Shown in pieces: positions 37,256-48,405 of a stretch of 64,000 nucleotides of DNA. Below the pieces are notes generated by a model. The model was not told the origin of the DNA and did no database searches. It saw only the letters and a list, made by a program, of their open reading frames with translations. This DNA is from Dolomedes plantarius (lineage: Eukaryota > Arthropoda > Arachnida > Araneae > Dolomedidae): positions 213,096,039 through 213,160,038 of the forward strand of contig OU015495.1 in assembly GCA_907164885.2 (NCBI GenBank), given 5' to 3'. The position numbers were made by a program, and so were the translations under genes. Position 1 is the first letter of the stretch. Each line of letters begins with the position of its first letter.

Positions 37256-37426
37256 GTGGAATCTCAATCTATCGTTTTTCAAGGGACCGGTTGAAATGAA
37301 CGATAAATGCGGGAAAACGATAGATGCGGAAACATAACAAAGCAATATGATCGCTGGGACTGGATAAAATGAACGACCCATACGGAAAAACGATGGATCC
37401 GAGAATGATCGATCGAGATTCCACTG
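37254..37426. mobile_element. Pogo/Tigger-type MITE (173 bp)
   Basis: Ends CAGTGGAATCTCAATCTATC and, as reverse complement, CAGTGGAATCTCGATCGATC. TA lies to the right and CA to the left. CAGTGGAACCTCGATT-type ends are typical of pogo/Tigger elements. Internal CGATA and GGGA motifs repeat in inverted form. It sits in a TA microsatellite. Confidence 0.65.
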
Positions 37427-37469
37427 TATATATACATATATATATACATATTTGTGTGTGTGTGTGTAA

Positions 37470-39330
37470 TGTCTTTTGGCTCACTGAAGTTTTTTTAAAG
37501 CTCATTTATAATTATAAAATAAAACCATTTCAGTACTTAATTGTTTAACTTTTCCAAGTAGTTTTAAATGATTTAGCCTGCAGTATGCATCATAAATGCG
37601 TTGATGTTTAAGAAAGCCCAAACAACAAATACCCGGCTAAATTAAAATTTCTAACATTTACACAGGATGCATAAAAAAAGAAAGTGTCCATTGGAAATAT
37701 TAATTAACATCCGTGGAGAAATGAATATTTATGGGATGTATTATTCAGTATTTATTTAACGAATCATTATGTTTCACGCCGCATAAAACATGACTTAACA
37801 GATATTTTATTTTATAAATATTTTGTTCCCCATATTGCCGTCGTCAATGAGAGTAATTGTTTGTCGCGGAGGCAAATGAGAGCGGCCGATTTTAATTATT
37901 TCCTTTGCATAAATTGAGACCCAAATATTTTTCATTAAATCTGCCCGGGGTTATTTTTGCAACATCATCTTTCGCGTCCCCCTTCCCCCGGTTAAGAGCA
38001 TTCAGTCTCTTTAGCGTTCACATCCACGTTTTGGATGATTTAATATATTTTTCGCTGGATCGAACAGCCGCGTAATTTATGGAAATTTAAATCTTTCTCG
38101 CCGAGTTGAGGAGAATGAAATTAGGTTTGAAGGCAGAGAGGTATGAGAATTTATATCAGCCGCGGGATGAGATAGTTATTTTTATCTAAGGATGCTAGAA
38201 CTTCCAGCTTAAATATACGGATGATTGATTCTGAAAAATGCGGAGAAAACTCTTAAATTTTCCCAAACTTACTTTTGGATTAGTCTAAATTATTATGACT
38301 ATTATTTTGATATGGAAAAAATAACATATATATTATTTACATATAGTCTCTACACCATTTCCCTAATGGAAATGATGAGATGATTTAATATTACTAGTTA
38401 TATCAGAGAAGTTATTCTGTCTAACTAATTTAGGATAATACTGCCCGACACCCAATATTCTTAAGCTTTATAGAACCCAAGCTAATCAACTGAAATGGAG
38501 ATTCATTTTGAGATAATTTAATCAGACATTCCTGTCCTTTCATATATTTCATAATTTCTGAGTCAGAATAAATTATATCTTCAAAGTTCAAAGGTTTACG
38601 GAGGGGCATCTGAAATCTTTTGCAAAGGGGGATGAACCGACCCAAGTCTACAGTTCAAGCAGAAAGTCCTTAAAAGCACTCGCAGGGCTAGGACCACAGT
38701 CTCCATAATTTTGTGACATACCTTCTCCGTGGTCAACAAATAAATATTTTAATTCAGCCATTTACTATTGTTTTAATATTTTTCAATAATACTTGAACGT
38801 TTACCCTTCTCTTTCCGCAATTTTGAACTGCTTGGAGCCACATTAGCAAAGCGTGGCTTATCTCCGAAAATAAAATTCTTTTACCCTAAAACAAAAATTT
38901 CTTGTTTTAGCCGACAGATGGTAGCAATCATATTTAAATGTATTGAATTCTCTACCTTATATATTATATTCCCACTTTAATTTTCCAGTATAAGATATTA
39001 CTTTTAATTGTCTCGTCAATTTCCTATCGCTCGTCAGTTCTGGCTCCCTTTTAACGACAGTTTTTATCCTGCTGTTTCTCATTTCAAGCAATCTTAGTTT
39101 TACAAATATGCCTCACTGAGAGCCTGTTGTTAATGTCATAAATCACAAACATATGTTTAAACGTAATGCTGTAATTTTACATGCATCGACGTATCAATAG
39201 TGCATCGAAATGATGAATATGAGAACATGCAATGACTTAATATCAATATTAAATTCTTGCTCGTTGAACAAATTTTTAATATATATATATCTATAGGAGT
39301 CCGGTAGCGGAGCGTTAAAGTATTGAAATA
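37470..39330. other. Spacer, nothing recognised
   Basis: About 1.9 kb of mixed sequence. No frame resembles a known protein and I see no terminal repeats. Confidence 0.35.
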
Positions 39331-39332
39331 TA

Positions 39333-40740
39333 CACTGGTGGCCACTATAAATGCAACACCCTGAAGGAAAGATGCAAATAACATGAAATTTACAACACGC
39401 ATTAGCGGAGGTGAGATATGCAAATAATTAGAATTTCAGCGCAGACGCACATCACGCGCGCCTGTGGCGACAATTCAAAGCGCTATTTAAGGCTTGGAGA
39501 TTTTGACGATTTCAAGTTCGGCAATTGTGTTTTTCTTGTGGTTTTTTCAAAAAACGATCAATTATGCCTCGTCGAAAACAGCGATCATCTTTTGATCAAG
39601 TATCCGAGTTCGACAGGGGAAGGATAGTGGCCTACCGAGATTGTGGATTATCTTTCAGGGAAATCGGTAGTCGTGTTGGACGAAACCAAACAAATGTAAT
39701 GCGGATATGTGATCGTTGGATGCAGGAAGGTACGACGGACCGGCGTGTTATATCGCATCCACCTCAGCGCACCACTTCACGTGATAACAGGCAAATTGTG
39801 CGCATGGCAGTGACGGATCGCTCAGTCACATCACGAACCATAGCACAGCACATGCAGTCTGTAACGCATCATCCAGTGTCTGCGCGTACCATTCGACGCC
39901 GTTTACACCAGAGTGGTCTGTCCGCAAGACGTTCATTGCTTTGTCTACCCTTGACGCAGAACCACAGACGTCTCCGCCGCCAATGGTGCAATGACAGAAG
40001 GATGTGGACGGCAGAATGGAATGAAATTGTCTTTACTGACGAGTCACGCTTCTGTCTGCAACACCACGATGGTCGCATTCGAGTCTGGAGACACCGTGAA
40101 GAGAGGATGCTGGACAGCTGCGTTATGCACCGCCACACTGGTCCTGCACCGGGTATTATGGTATGGGGCGGTATTGGATATCACTCTCGCACACCTCTAG
40201 TACGCATTGCCGGTACTTTAAACAGCCAGCGCTACATCTCCGAGGTGTTGGAGCCAGTTGACCTTCATTACCTCCAGGGCTTGCCCACAGCCATATTTCA
40301 ACAGGATAATGCGCGACCACACATAGCACGCATTGTCCAACGGTTCTTCGTCAATCGCCAGATTGAATTGCTTCCCTGGCCGCCTCGCTCTCCGGATCTT
40401 TCGCCGATAGAAAACATGTGGTCCATGGTTGCTCTACGATTGACCCAGATTCCATCCCCAGCTGCCACAGCAGATCAACTTTGGCAACGTGTGGAAGCTG
40501 CTTGGTCTGCTGTACCCCAAGAACTCATCCAAAGTCTCTTTGAATCAATGCCGAGGCGTGTGGCAGCGGTGATCTCCAACAATGGCGGCTACTCTGGCTA
40601 CTGATTTTGGCAGGAACCACACTTCACAGAAGTCTATAAATTTAATCATTTGATACTTGGTCAGCATGTTATCTACAAAATAAATTTTGTTGTGATATCT
40701 CTTGTCTTTCTTGGTGTTGCAATTTGGGTGGCCAGCAGTG
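39333..40740 (+). mobile_element. Complete Tc1-like transposon
   Basis: Inverted ends CACTGGTGGCCACTATAAAT (left) and, as reverse complement, CACTGCTGGCCACCCAAATT (right), each preceded or followed by TA. 1408 bp with an intact transposase. A second copy, reversed and damaged, lies at 62859-64000. Confidence 0.9.
39564..40604 (+). CDS. Tc1-like DD34E transposase, intact
   Basis: ATG at 39564 starts a 346-residue protein, normal length for Tc1 transposases. The frame stays open further upstream to 39525, but MPRRKQRSS is the family-typical start. Residues about 12-50 hold a helix-turn-helix (GRIVAYRDCGLSFREIGSRV), and a second lies near 80-120 (SARTIRRRLHQSGLSARR). The catalytic triad is complete: Asp159 (VFTDESRF), Asp248 (FQQDNARPH), Glu283 (SPIENMW), with exactly 34 residues between the last two. 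GIMVWGGIGYHSRTPLV is the conserved stretch between. It should bind its element's inverted ends and move it by cut and paste into TA. No stop or frameshift is visible, so it may be active or recently active. Confidence 0.93.
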   Translation: MPRRKQRSSFDQVSEFDRGRIVAYRDCGLSFREIGSRVGRNQTNVMRICDRWMQEGTTDRRVISHPPQRTTSRDNRQIVRMAVTDRSVTSRTIAQHMQSVTHHPVSARTIRRRLHQSGLSARRSLLCLPLTQNHRRLRRQWCNDRRMWTAEWNEIVFTDESRFCLQHHDGRIRVWRHREERMLDSCVMHRHTGPAPGIMVWGGIGYHSRTPLVRIAGTLNSQRYISEVLEPVDLHYLQGLPTAIFQQDNARPHIARIVQRFFVNRQIELLPWPPRSPDLSPIENMWSMVALRLTQIPSPAATADQLWQRVEAAWSAVPQELIQSLFESMPRRVAAVISNNGGYSGY

Positions 40741-40746
40741 TATATA

Positions 40747-40756
<10 letters not shown>

Positions 40757-40822
<66 letters not shown>
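40757..40822. repeat. Compound microsatellite (AC)n(AT)n
   Basis: AC run followed by AT run, just right of the intact Tc1 element. Confidence 0.95.
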
Positions 40823-40824
<2 letters not shown>

Positions 40825-41804
40825 ACATGAAACATAGAGAAATGAAATTTTCGAGGACAAAAATGGTGCCTTAATCACCCAAGAGGAACAAGTCATAAAT
40901 CAAATATAAACAATTTTAATTATTAAAAATAAACACCATTCTGCATAAAACAATATTCTCCAAAACACTGTTATTGCTTTAAAAATGTGATAAAAATTAT
41001 TCCACTAGTATAATTTTAATGAACTACATGCCGCAATTTTGCATATCGCAGAATATTAATTACTCGCAAAGTGTTAGCTTTATTTGAAAAAACTGGAGAA
41101 TGTTCTTTCTGAACCTGAAGTAGTTATTATCGACAAAAATAAAGTGATGTGGAGACGACAAAGTAATACGATATTATTCTTTCTATTTTAAGTAAGGATT
41201 CTGCTGCAATGCAATATGTTTCGTTAACGAAATGAAATAAGAACAGGACTGCAGATGTCAGGATTTCCTCACTTGTAAGATCAATGGTTTATTATTAGAA
41301 ATGTATTTCTAGTATGAGAAAGTATTGCTTTGAAGGTAAGCCTTATACATCCATTCATTTGTAAATGTTAGTACCCGCGCTAACATGAAGAATACAAGTG
41401 GATATTCCTTTCAATATTATTTTATCTTTTTGGCAGAAAAAAGTTTTCAACAAATATCAGTTAATCAGGCCTGACTAATGATCCTTTTCTTGAAACTATT
41501 TTTTAAACAAAATATGGTATAACACTTAAGTAAACTAATTACAACTAGAGAATATGTTATATCCTTGAAAAAGATACCAAAAGAGCTCGTGTGTAATACT
41601 AGGAAAAGAAATTTTGCTTTCTTTCCTTTCGTTTATCACCCACATCTCTCTTAATATTTGCGTTATAACTATGGTGCTATTTGAATCTATTATTTAAGTA
41701 TTGTTATATGAACGCGTATCATACATTTGAGATTATCTTGAAATAGACTTTGTAGAAAGTTAATACTGAATATACCCTGGAGACTAAACTGCAGGCATTC
41801 GTTA

Positions 41805-41805
<1 letters not shown>
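40823..41805. other. AT-rich spacer
   Basis: No elements or credible genes seen. Confidence 0.35.
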
Positions 41806-41891
<86 letters not shown>

Positions 41892-41904
41892 ATATATATA
41901 TATA

Positions 41905-41998
<94 letters not shown>
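41806..41998. repeat. (TA)n microsatellite array
   Basis: About 190 bp of TA with a few GTTAG and TATG interruptions. Confidence 0.98.
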
Positions 41999-42000
<2 letters not shown>

Positions 42001-42709
42001 GCACGATTAAATTAATAGATAGAAAGGGAGTGATCTATCGTACGCAGAAATGGGTATGCCTCCCCCTAGTGTATACAAACATTTGTGAGCGTAAATTTTT
42101 GTATAATATACTGAACTTTACTTGATTGTAAGAACTTAACTTGCCATCATTCACGAAGCTAAAAGACCTATTCAAGCAGTCCCTGAGAACTTTGAAATGA
42201 ATAGTTAACTTTGAGTAAAACATCAGTCATTTGAAGGCCTCATCATATGCTAATTTTTTACATTTTTATTTGATATGATGCAATACAACTTCCAGTCCCA
42301 AACTCTCTCCGTCGTTCTCCACGGACCCCACCTGTACACTGCTGTGCTTCACTTCTCAGCCTTTGATATCTAAGCATCAAGGATCCAGGACTCGAAGAAC
42401 AATTTTTGGCTGTAATACAATCACATACGAGGGTTGTAAATAAAGTAGCGGCAACGTCGCCCAGAAAGTCGTAGAACATCGGGCACAAACAGGATATCAG
42501 AAGAGTCAGGTGAAGCTGTAGTCGATGTGTAGAGTACATAAAACCGTAGATCCAGTAGAAGGGGTAGTTGCTGCGTGACAGTGTCGTCTCTACAGCTCTA
42601 AATCAAGTTTACAAAAAGTGTCGGGGATTAAAATCAAGGTTGGCCGTGGCTACAGCACCATCTGCACCCGGGAGTTGTTGGAACAGCCTCCGTACTCCCC
42701 TGACATGAC

Positions 42710-43539
42710 TAGGGATGCGACATCGATGTCGATGTTTTGATAAAAACATCGATGTTTTAAACATCGATTTATTGAAGCCGATGTTTTTTTAACATCGATG
42801 TTTTGTGCTCGATGTTTTACGTTGTCTTTTTTTTTAATGAGAAAGTACCGTAATAAAAAAAGTTACCACGTAGCATAATTTTCACACTCAGTAAATGTAA
42901 GTCTGAATTCTGAAAAGGACGAATACAAAAGGGGGAATGATTCCTTAGCAAACAGACAAATGACAATTAACAACCAATGAACCAATCAGAGCGCTTGGAA
43001 TGTTCCTGACACTCCAGAACCTTCCGTGGGGTTTTATTTTACAAATAGTATATACACGAGTGCATCCATTTAAGTTTTTGCTTTGTTTTGGTTTTATATA
43101 AGTTGACGTTAATATTATTAGTAATATGCCTCCCAAAAGTACCGTTTGGAAATATTTTTACAAAACCTCTGACAAATTGGCAAAATGCAATATTTGCCTT
43201 AAGTCCCTCAAAACTTCTGGCAATACCACGAATTTATCTGGACATTTGAAGGAAAAACATGGCGGTATTTACAAAGAGAATTTTGAGTCATCAAAGTAGC
43301 CGAAAGCAACCAAGTTTTTGTCATTTGTGTCTGCCCAATCAGAGAGTAAAATTAAATCCCCCCTCCCCCCACCACTAACGTAAGTAACAGTAATGTTAGA
43401 GGTTACTAAACCAGTTTTATAAAATGGATGTTCTAAAACATCGATGGTTTTTGGGCGATGTTTTATTAGCATCGATGTTTTAATATTGAATATCGATGTT
43501 TCAAAACATCGATGTTTTGTTATCGATGTCGCATCACTA
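42710..43539 (+). mobile_element. hAT element with BED zinc finger only
   Basis: Ends TAGGGATGCGACATCGATG (left) and, as reverse complement, TAGTGATGCGACATCGAT (right). A perfect 8-bp target duplication GACATGAC lies at 42702-42709 and 43540-43547. Repeated ACATCGATGTTTT motifs fill both subterminal regions. 830 bp, far shorter than a full hAT element, with no hAT catalytic domain. Confidence 0.85.
43126..43299 (+). CDS. BED-type zinc finger protein (57 aa) inside a short hAT element
   Basis: ATG at 43126 encodes MPPKSTVWKYFYKTSDKLAK, then CNICLKSLKTSGNTTNLSGH and LKEKHGG, ending at a TAG. The spacing Cx2C, then NTTNL and Hx4H (HLKEKH), with an aromatic WKYF in front, is the BED zinc finger that binds DNA at the start of hAT transposases. 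Here the frame stops about 15 residues after the last His, where a transposase would continue for several hundred residues. The rest of the element has no catalytic sequence. It is either a truncation product or a small DNA-binding protein kept by a non-autonomous element. The frame itself has no defect. Confidence 0.75.
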   Translation: MPPKSTVWKYFYKTSDKLAKCNICLKSLKTSGNTTNLSGHLKEKHGGIYKENFESSK

Positions 43540-43599
43540 GACATGACCTCTTTCCTATTTTGGAAGAACCCTGTCGAGGCATCAGATTTTCCTGACTTT

Positions 43600-44080
43600 T
43601 CCGTCTGTTATCCGATAACAGACATCAACATCCGTCGCTGACATCAACACCCAACACCGATCTTGATTTCTGGGACGCTTATCACATTTTTAAAAATTCG
43701 GGTTCTTCGGATAATGATTTGTCAAGCACCCCTGTTTTTCCTCAACTGTGGAAAGGGTTTGTTTAGCTGTGTTGGCTTGTTTTTTTCAATTTCTCCCCCC
43801 TCTTTTTGCCACTAGATGGCGCTGCTTGCCCTATTTCGGCCTCTCCGCTGCTTCGTGTCTTTGCACGCGCGGATTATTTAAGTGCGTGTGCACTGGGTCT
43901 GGTTGCTTAGTTTTCGGCTTTTTTGAGCTGCCACTCAGTTCGTTGCACTGATGAAGAAGCTCCTTTGTAGATTCGAAACGGCCGTATGCAAAATAATTGC
44001 ATCTTATTTGTGCTTTACTTACGTTGGTTTTCCTGTTTACACGACACCTTGCCGACGGCTTCCTGACATCTGGCAAAAGG
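43600..44080 (+). mobile_element. Penelope-like terminal fragment with hammerhead-like core
   Basis: Non-mariner sequence inserted in the mariner copy. It contains CTGATGA (43948-43954), about 20 bases that can form an imperfect stem, then GAAAC (43975-43979), followed by CTTACGTTGGTTTTCCTG. CTGATGA..GAAA is the hammerhead ribozyme core, and canonical Penelope-like elements carry such motifs in their terminal repeats. I could not find the closing stem I and cleavage site, so activity is not claimed. The boundaries are approximate. Confidence 0.35.
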
Positions 44081-44190
44081 TACATGACTCTGCTGGTGGT
44101 TATATTGAAGGAATGTAGTGCAATTTTGCCTGTACGTTCATTAAAAATGTTTTAAGGGTATGTTGCCATTACTTTATTTTCAAACCCTCG

Positions 44191-45512
44191 TATATACCGT
44201 AACGCAAACACAGGAAATTAAAGGCAATTATTATTATTAATCAACACTTCTTAATATTCTAAAATATCCTATTCATAAAGCATATACACAGTTGACGCGC
44301 CTGTGATAGCCGTCTCGGCTCTCTAGAACCTCCTCCTAGTTCTTGTCTTTTTGAGACTTCTGTTCAGGAGTTGGCGACTGTTTTGGTATTGGCGGTCGCC
44401 AATAGTCCTCGCTTCGTTTAAACTAAAGTTAGTAGAGTCTAAGAGGTGCTGTGATATATGTATTACTTTAACTGCATTTCTATTGTATTATAAATACGTT
44501 TAATACAAAAGATTGGTCCAGAATTTTAATAAATGTATTTTTTTTTTAACATTTGTTTAAGCTTTTTTTTAACATTTATTCATGTCTTTATTTCTTATAA
44601 AGACAAGAATAAATGTCTATATTTCTTATGTTTATTTTGCACTTTCATCCTTGACTTTAAAATCGTTAAATGCGAGTATAATTTTGCATAATTGAGGTGC
44701 CCCTCGTTGTTAAAACATCGTTACTGAATAAATGACGCAATACAAGTCATTATTATTCTCTGACACTCTTTACACATATAGAAATATCACGTTATGTTAA
44801 ATCAAGTAACGTTATTGTGTTCTCGTATTTTAAACGAACAAAACTGCATGAATGGATAAAAAGAAATTTTCAACCATGGAATTCTAAGATACAAATTTCG
44901 ACGCGTTTTTAAGCTATGAAGAGCGAATAAAAATTTCGGTTTTGCATTTATTTGATGAACGGATCACTGAAGCCCTCTGTAAACAACTCATTCCATAACA
45001 CAGGAACTCGCTTTAAAAAAATATAGGGAGCGGAACCTATTCAAACCCGTACCTCTAACTACTTATCAAAATAATAATAGGGAATTTTTTTCTATTTTTC
45101 CAACATTTTGAACAAATTCTTTGCGCAAGAGAGTATAATTCTTTCATCTCTTTAATCCCGAATCGGGGAAAAGCGAAACTTTCAAGAACTGGCGGAAAGG
45201 CACTTCTACTTCCATCCGCGACAATAAAAACTGCAGACTCATGAAAAGACGCGAGAAAGCGGATTTGGATTGATTCTAGTGCTCGCGAGACAAAGGAATG
45301 ATTCGTTCAATTACATTTCCCGGCACGACGGCAGACTCCTCCAAAACTCAAGCAGCTCCTTGGCGCTTTTTTTCTTTCCATCATGCGCTATTCAAGAATT
45401 AGAGCACTTAAAATGAAAAAGGATAGTAGTTATTTTATATGTTGGAATTGCAGATAAGCAAAGGAATGGGGGGAAACATTATGAATATAACGTTGCTTTT
45501 AATAGTATGGCG
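44191..45512. other. Spacer, nothing recognised
   Basis: About 1.3 kb without recognisable genes or terminal repeats. Confidence 0.35.
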
Positions 45513-46745
45513 CAGAGGTGGGGAAACTTTTTACCATTAGAGGCCACATGTAAGTTAGGTAGAAATATAGGAGGCCGCATAAGTCGATGAACCTATAAAT
45601 GCGAATTTTATCGAATTACTAGCTGGAAACCCGCGCTTCGCTACGGAGTACATTCAAATTAAATACAACGGTCAATGTATGCAATTTATGCCAAAAAATA
45701 AATATATATATTTATAATAAATGCGACGATCAATGTATACAATTGATGTAAAATATATATATATATATATATATTTATAAAAAAATCGTAAGGGATATTT
45801 ATTTTTTTTTGGATAATATCCAATCGTCTGCTGCATTAGAAAGAAAAAGAATATCATTTTTGTCTATTTAGTTGTTATGCACGTGACGATACATTTATTT
45901 AAAGTACCAGAAAAAGAAATCACGTGATCAACATTTAATAAATTAAATTCTAAAAATTAATTTTTAAAAATTCACCAAAAATCAAAAAATCGAGGTAAAG
46001 GTTCAAAAAGCTTTCATTTTTAAGGAATTTTTAGGATCTTTCTCGTGATATAAATTTTATAACCCTCAATGTATTATTTTAAATGCAAACGTAAAAAAAG
46101 TTTAAAAATTTAATTTAAATAAATCTAAGAAGAATTTTTGAAAAATCTCTCTTAGTGCACCCCTACACTATTAGAAGAATCGCCATGCAAAATTTCGGCC
46201 CTTTAGGTCCAGCGGTTTGGTCTGTGCGTTGTATGTCAGTCAGTCAGTCAGTGAATGAATGAGTCAGTTACGGAACTGTTTTATATATATAGATTATACT
46301 TAGGTATAGTTTTAACAATTTGGTGCATTGTATAGAAAAATAACAACAAAAATTTAAGTCCTTATTTATTTACTATTTGACTTAAAAAGTTACAATATAA
46401 AATATTTTTGTATTCACATAAGGGTAAAAACTTGTTATAACATTAATCATTAATTGTTAATTTTTTTAAAAAAATTATAGGATTCATAGATGCCACTGTA
46501 ATTTTTTACATTTCACTGTTGGTATTTTTATTCATGTAAGCACATATATATATATCCAGATTTTTAAATTTTCATTAACAGCTACATATTTAAATACCAC
46601 TTCAAATAAAAATAATAAAATAGAAGTATTTTAAAATAATTTTAACATTATAAAGAAATACAATAGAATAATAATAGTATTAAATTATAAATAACTGACA
46701 TAGCAACAGTTCCTAAAGTAATTTGAAGGCCGCACTTCAAAGGAC
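45513..46745. mobile_element. hAT-like element split by family H copy E
   Basis: CAGAGGTGGGGAAACTTTTTACC with GGCCACAT at 45513 resembles the left end of hAT MITEs (CAGxGGTGGGCAAACTTTT..GGGCCGC). A matching inverted right part, GGCCGCACTTCAAAGGACGTTGCC, lies near 46730. Between them sits the family H insertion 45619-46293. The exact right edge and target duplication are not clear. Confidence 0.35.
45619..46293 (-). mobile_element. Family H Helitron-like element, copy E
   Basis: On the minus strand it starts TCTATATATATAAAACAGTT after an A (46293) and ends CCAGCTAG before TAA (45619). The insertion context fits A|T. Confidence 0.65.
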
Positions 46746-46962
46746 GTTGCCTGATATTTTAACAGTGCTAGTGAACGAGATATTTTTATGGCGCTGGTAA
46801 AATTACGTATGAAATTATTTTCTTAAATGTTGGTGTCATGCGCCTTGCATTTTGCTTCCTATTTGGAGCAGAAATTAAGCATTTCGTTTTAATAGAAAAA
46901 TTCTGAAAAGGGATGAATTAAAAAGGAGGAATCAGGGTTTATCATTTGTATAGGGTCATGTG

Positions 46963-47414
46963 CAGGGCACGATTTAGAAAATTCTCGACTGTGGGCACAA
47001 CTCTGAATGGGGGTCCCCTAACACTGATGTGGGCTTAACATTTCCAAAATTGACACACACAAAAAAAATAATCCTGAATCATTGTGAAAGTACCAAGAAT
47101 TGGCTATTTGAAGCGCAGAAGCCTAGAACATTATCAAATAACAAAAAGCAACTTCATCATTAAAACACCAATACAATGCAACCAGAAAAAATTATTAATC
47201 CCTCATATACGCTATAAAATACATGTAATGAACTATACATATAATTATACATATGATGAACCAATCAAACTTGAAAGGATATATAAAAAAATTGCTATTA
47301 AAAAGGGTAAAATGATAAAAAAAAATTGAATTGGGAATTTTCTATTTTTATTCTTTTAAAATAAAATTAAACCTAGCCCCGGGGCTACCAGCCCTAATGG
47401 ATAATCAGGGCGTG
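46963..47414. mobile_element. hAT-type MITE (452 bp)
   Basis: A perfect 8-bp direct repeat GTCATGTG lies at 46955-46962 and 47415-47422. The ends read CAGGGCACGATT and, as reverse complement, CACGCCCTGATT, an imperfect match. The target duplication is the stronger evidence. A non-homologous 81-codon frame lies inside. Confidence 0.55.
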
Positions 47415-47490
47415 GTCATGTGTGGTAATTCTAAACAGTAAATTCATGATAGATATATTTTAACTTATTAAAAAATAAATTTCAGTTTAA

Positions 47491-48401
47491 CCTGTAAATG
47501 GTAACATCTGTCTCTCGAACGGGTAGAGTTCATACTTTTCCCGCTAAGGTGTGCAATTATCGATTTGAAATCTTCCTGTTCGATATATGCTTCAATTATT
47601 CCATGACCTGAGGGTAATGCCGGTCCTCTTATACGGTGCTCCCGGAAAAGTGGCCAGCAAAACCGTGGTGTCATATGACGGTAAGGATAATGTCCAAGTA
47701 ACCGTCTGCTGCATTGGAGAAGAAGAAGATTCCATGACCTTGGTTGTGTTTGTTTATCTTTGAGTTTTGTTTACTTTGTCGCCTTACTTTTACCATTCCA
47801 AGAAAACTCACTCGGCGTTAGAGACGGATATTACTTTAAAGGTACGCATTGGGTCCGTCTACCAGACGACTTATATAAATTATAATGGAAATTGTTCGTC
47901 CAGAAGATGACCAGGAAGCAAGTTTAAGCAAGGAATCCTTAAAAATGACAAGTTGGAGAAGGGTAAAAACTTTAGGTACTGTCCTTACACAAAAAAATAG
48001 AATGACGAACTACAAGTGTATGAAGTGTGATACACCTAATTGATTGGAGTGTTCAAAAAAGATATGTAATATTTCTGTACAAAATTTGTAAAACTTTTAT
48101 GATGGAATTTTATTTCAATCATGTTTATATTTGTCACTAGTTTACTTTTTTATTCTATTCTATTTCTAATAATTTGAGTTTCTTTTGTAAATCTTATGGA
48201 AATTCTAAAACAAATTAGATTGACTTTAACTGAATAAAGTTAAATTAAAATTAAAACCAAGCGTAAATATATATTATAAATCAATACTATCTCAAATGCA
48301 GACCTAAAATTAAATGAAAATTGGAAAATTACATATATAATGAGCTACGAAATCTAACTTAGTCCCATGGATGTCACTTTAGAGTGATTACCATTTACGG
48401 G
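47491..48401 (+). mobile_element. PiggyBac-type element remnant (911 bp)
   Basis: TTAA at 47487-47490 and 48402-48405 flank ends CCTGTAAATGGTAA (left) and, as reverse complement, CCCGTAAATGGTAA (right). PiggyBac elements insert at TTAA with ends of this kind. A short frame near the right end resembles the transposase C-terminus. Confidence 0.7.
47885..48043 (+). pseudogene. PiggyBac-like transposase C-terminal remnant
   Basis: ATG at 47885 opens 52 codons ending NRMTNYKCMKCDTPN and TGA, with LECSKKICN after the stop in the same frame. A basic linker followed by YKCxxC..PLC..C is the pattern of the cysteine-rich domain that ends piggyBac transposases and binds the element's ends. Here only two Cys before the stop and two after remain, and the catalytic domain is gone. 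The position next to the right end of a TTAA-flanked element supports the reading. The match is short, so it is tentative. Confidence 0.4.
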
Positions 48402-48405
48402 TTAA

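Larger units (their letters stand above)
42428..44190 (+). mobile_element. Mariner element carrying two later insertions
   Basis: Ends CGAGGGTTGTAAATAAAGTA (left) and, as reverse complement, CGAGGGTTTGAAAATAAAGT (right), with TA outside each. Fragments of mariner transposase remain: EQPPYSPDMT just before the hAT insertion at 42702, and HDSAGGYIEGM plus a stop near 44082-44120, like the usual mariner C-terminus. The hAT element (42710-43539) and a Penelope-like fragment (about 43600-44080) interrupt it. Confidence 0.7.
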
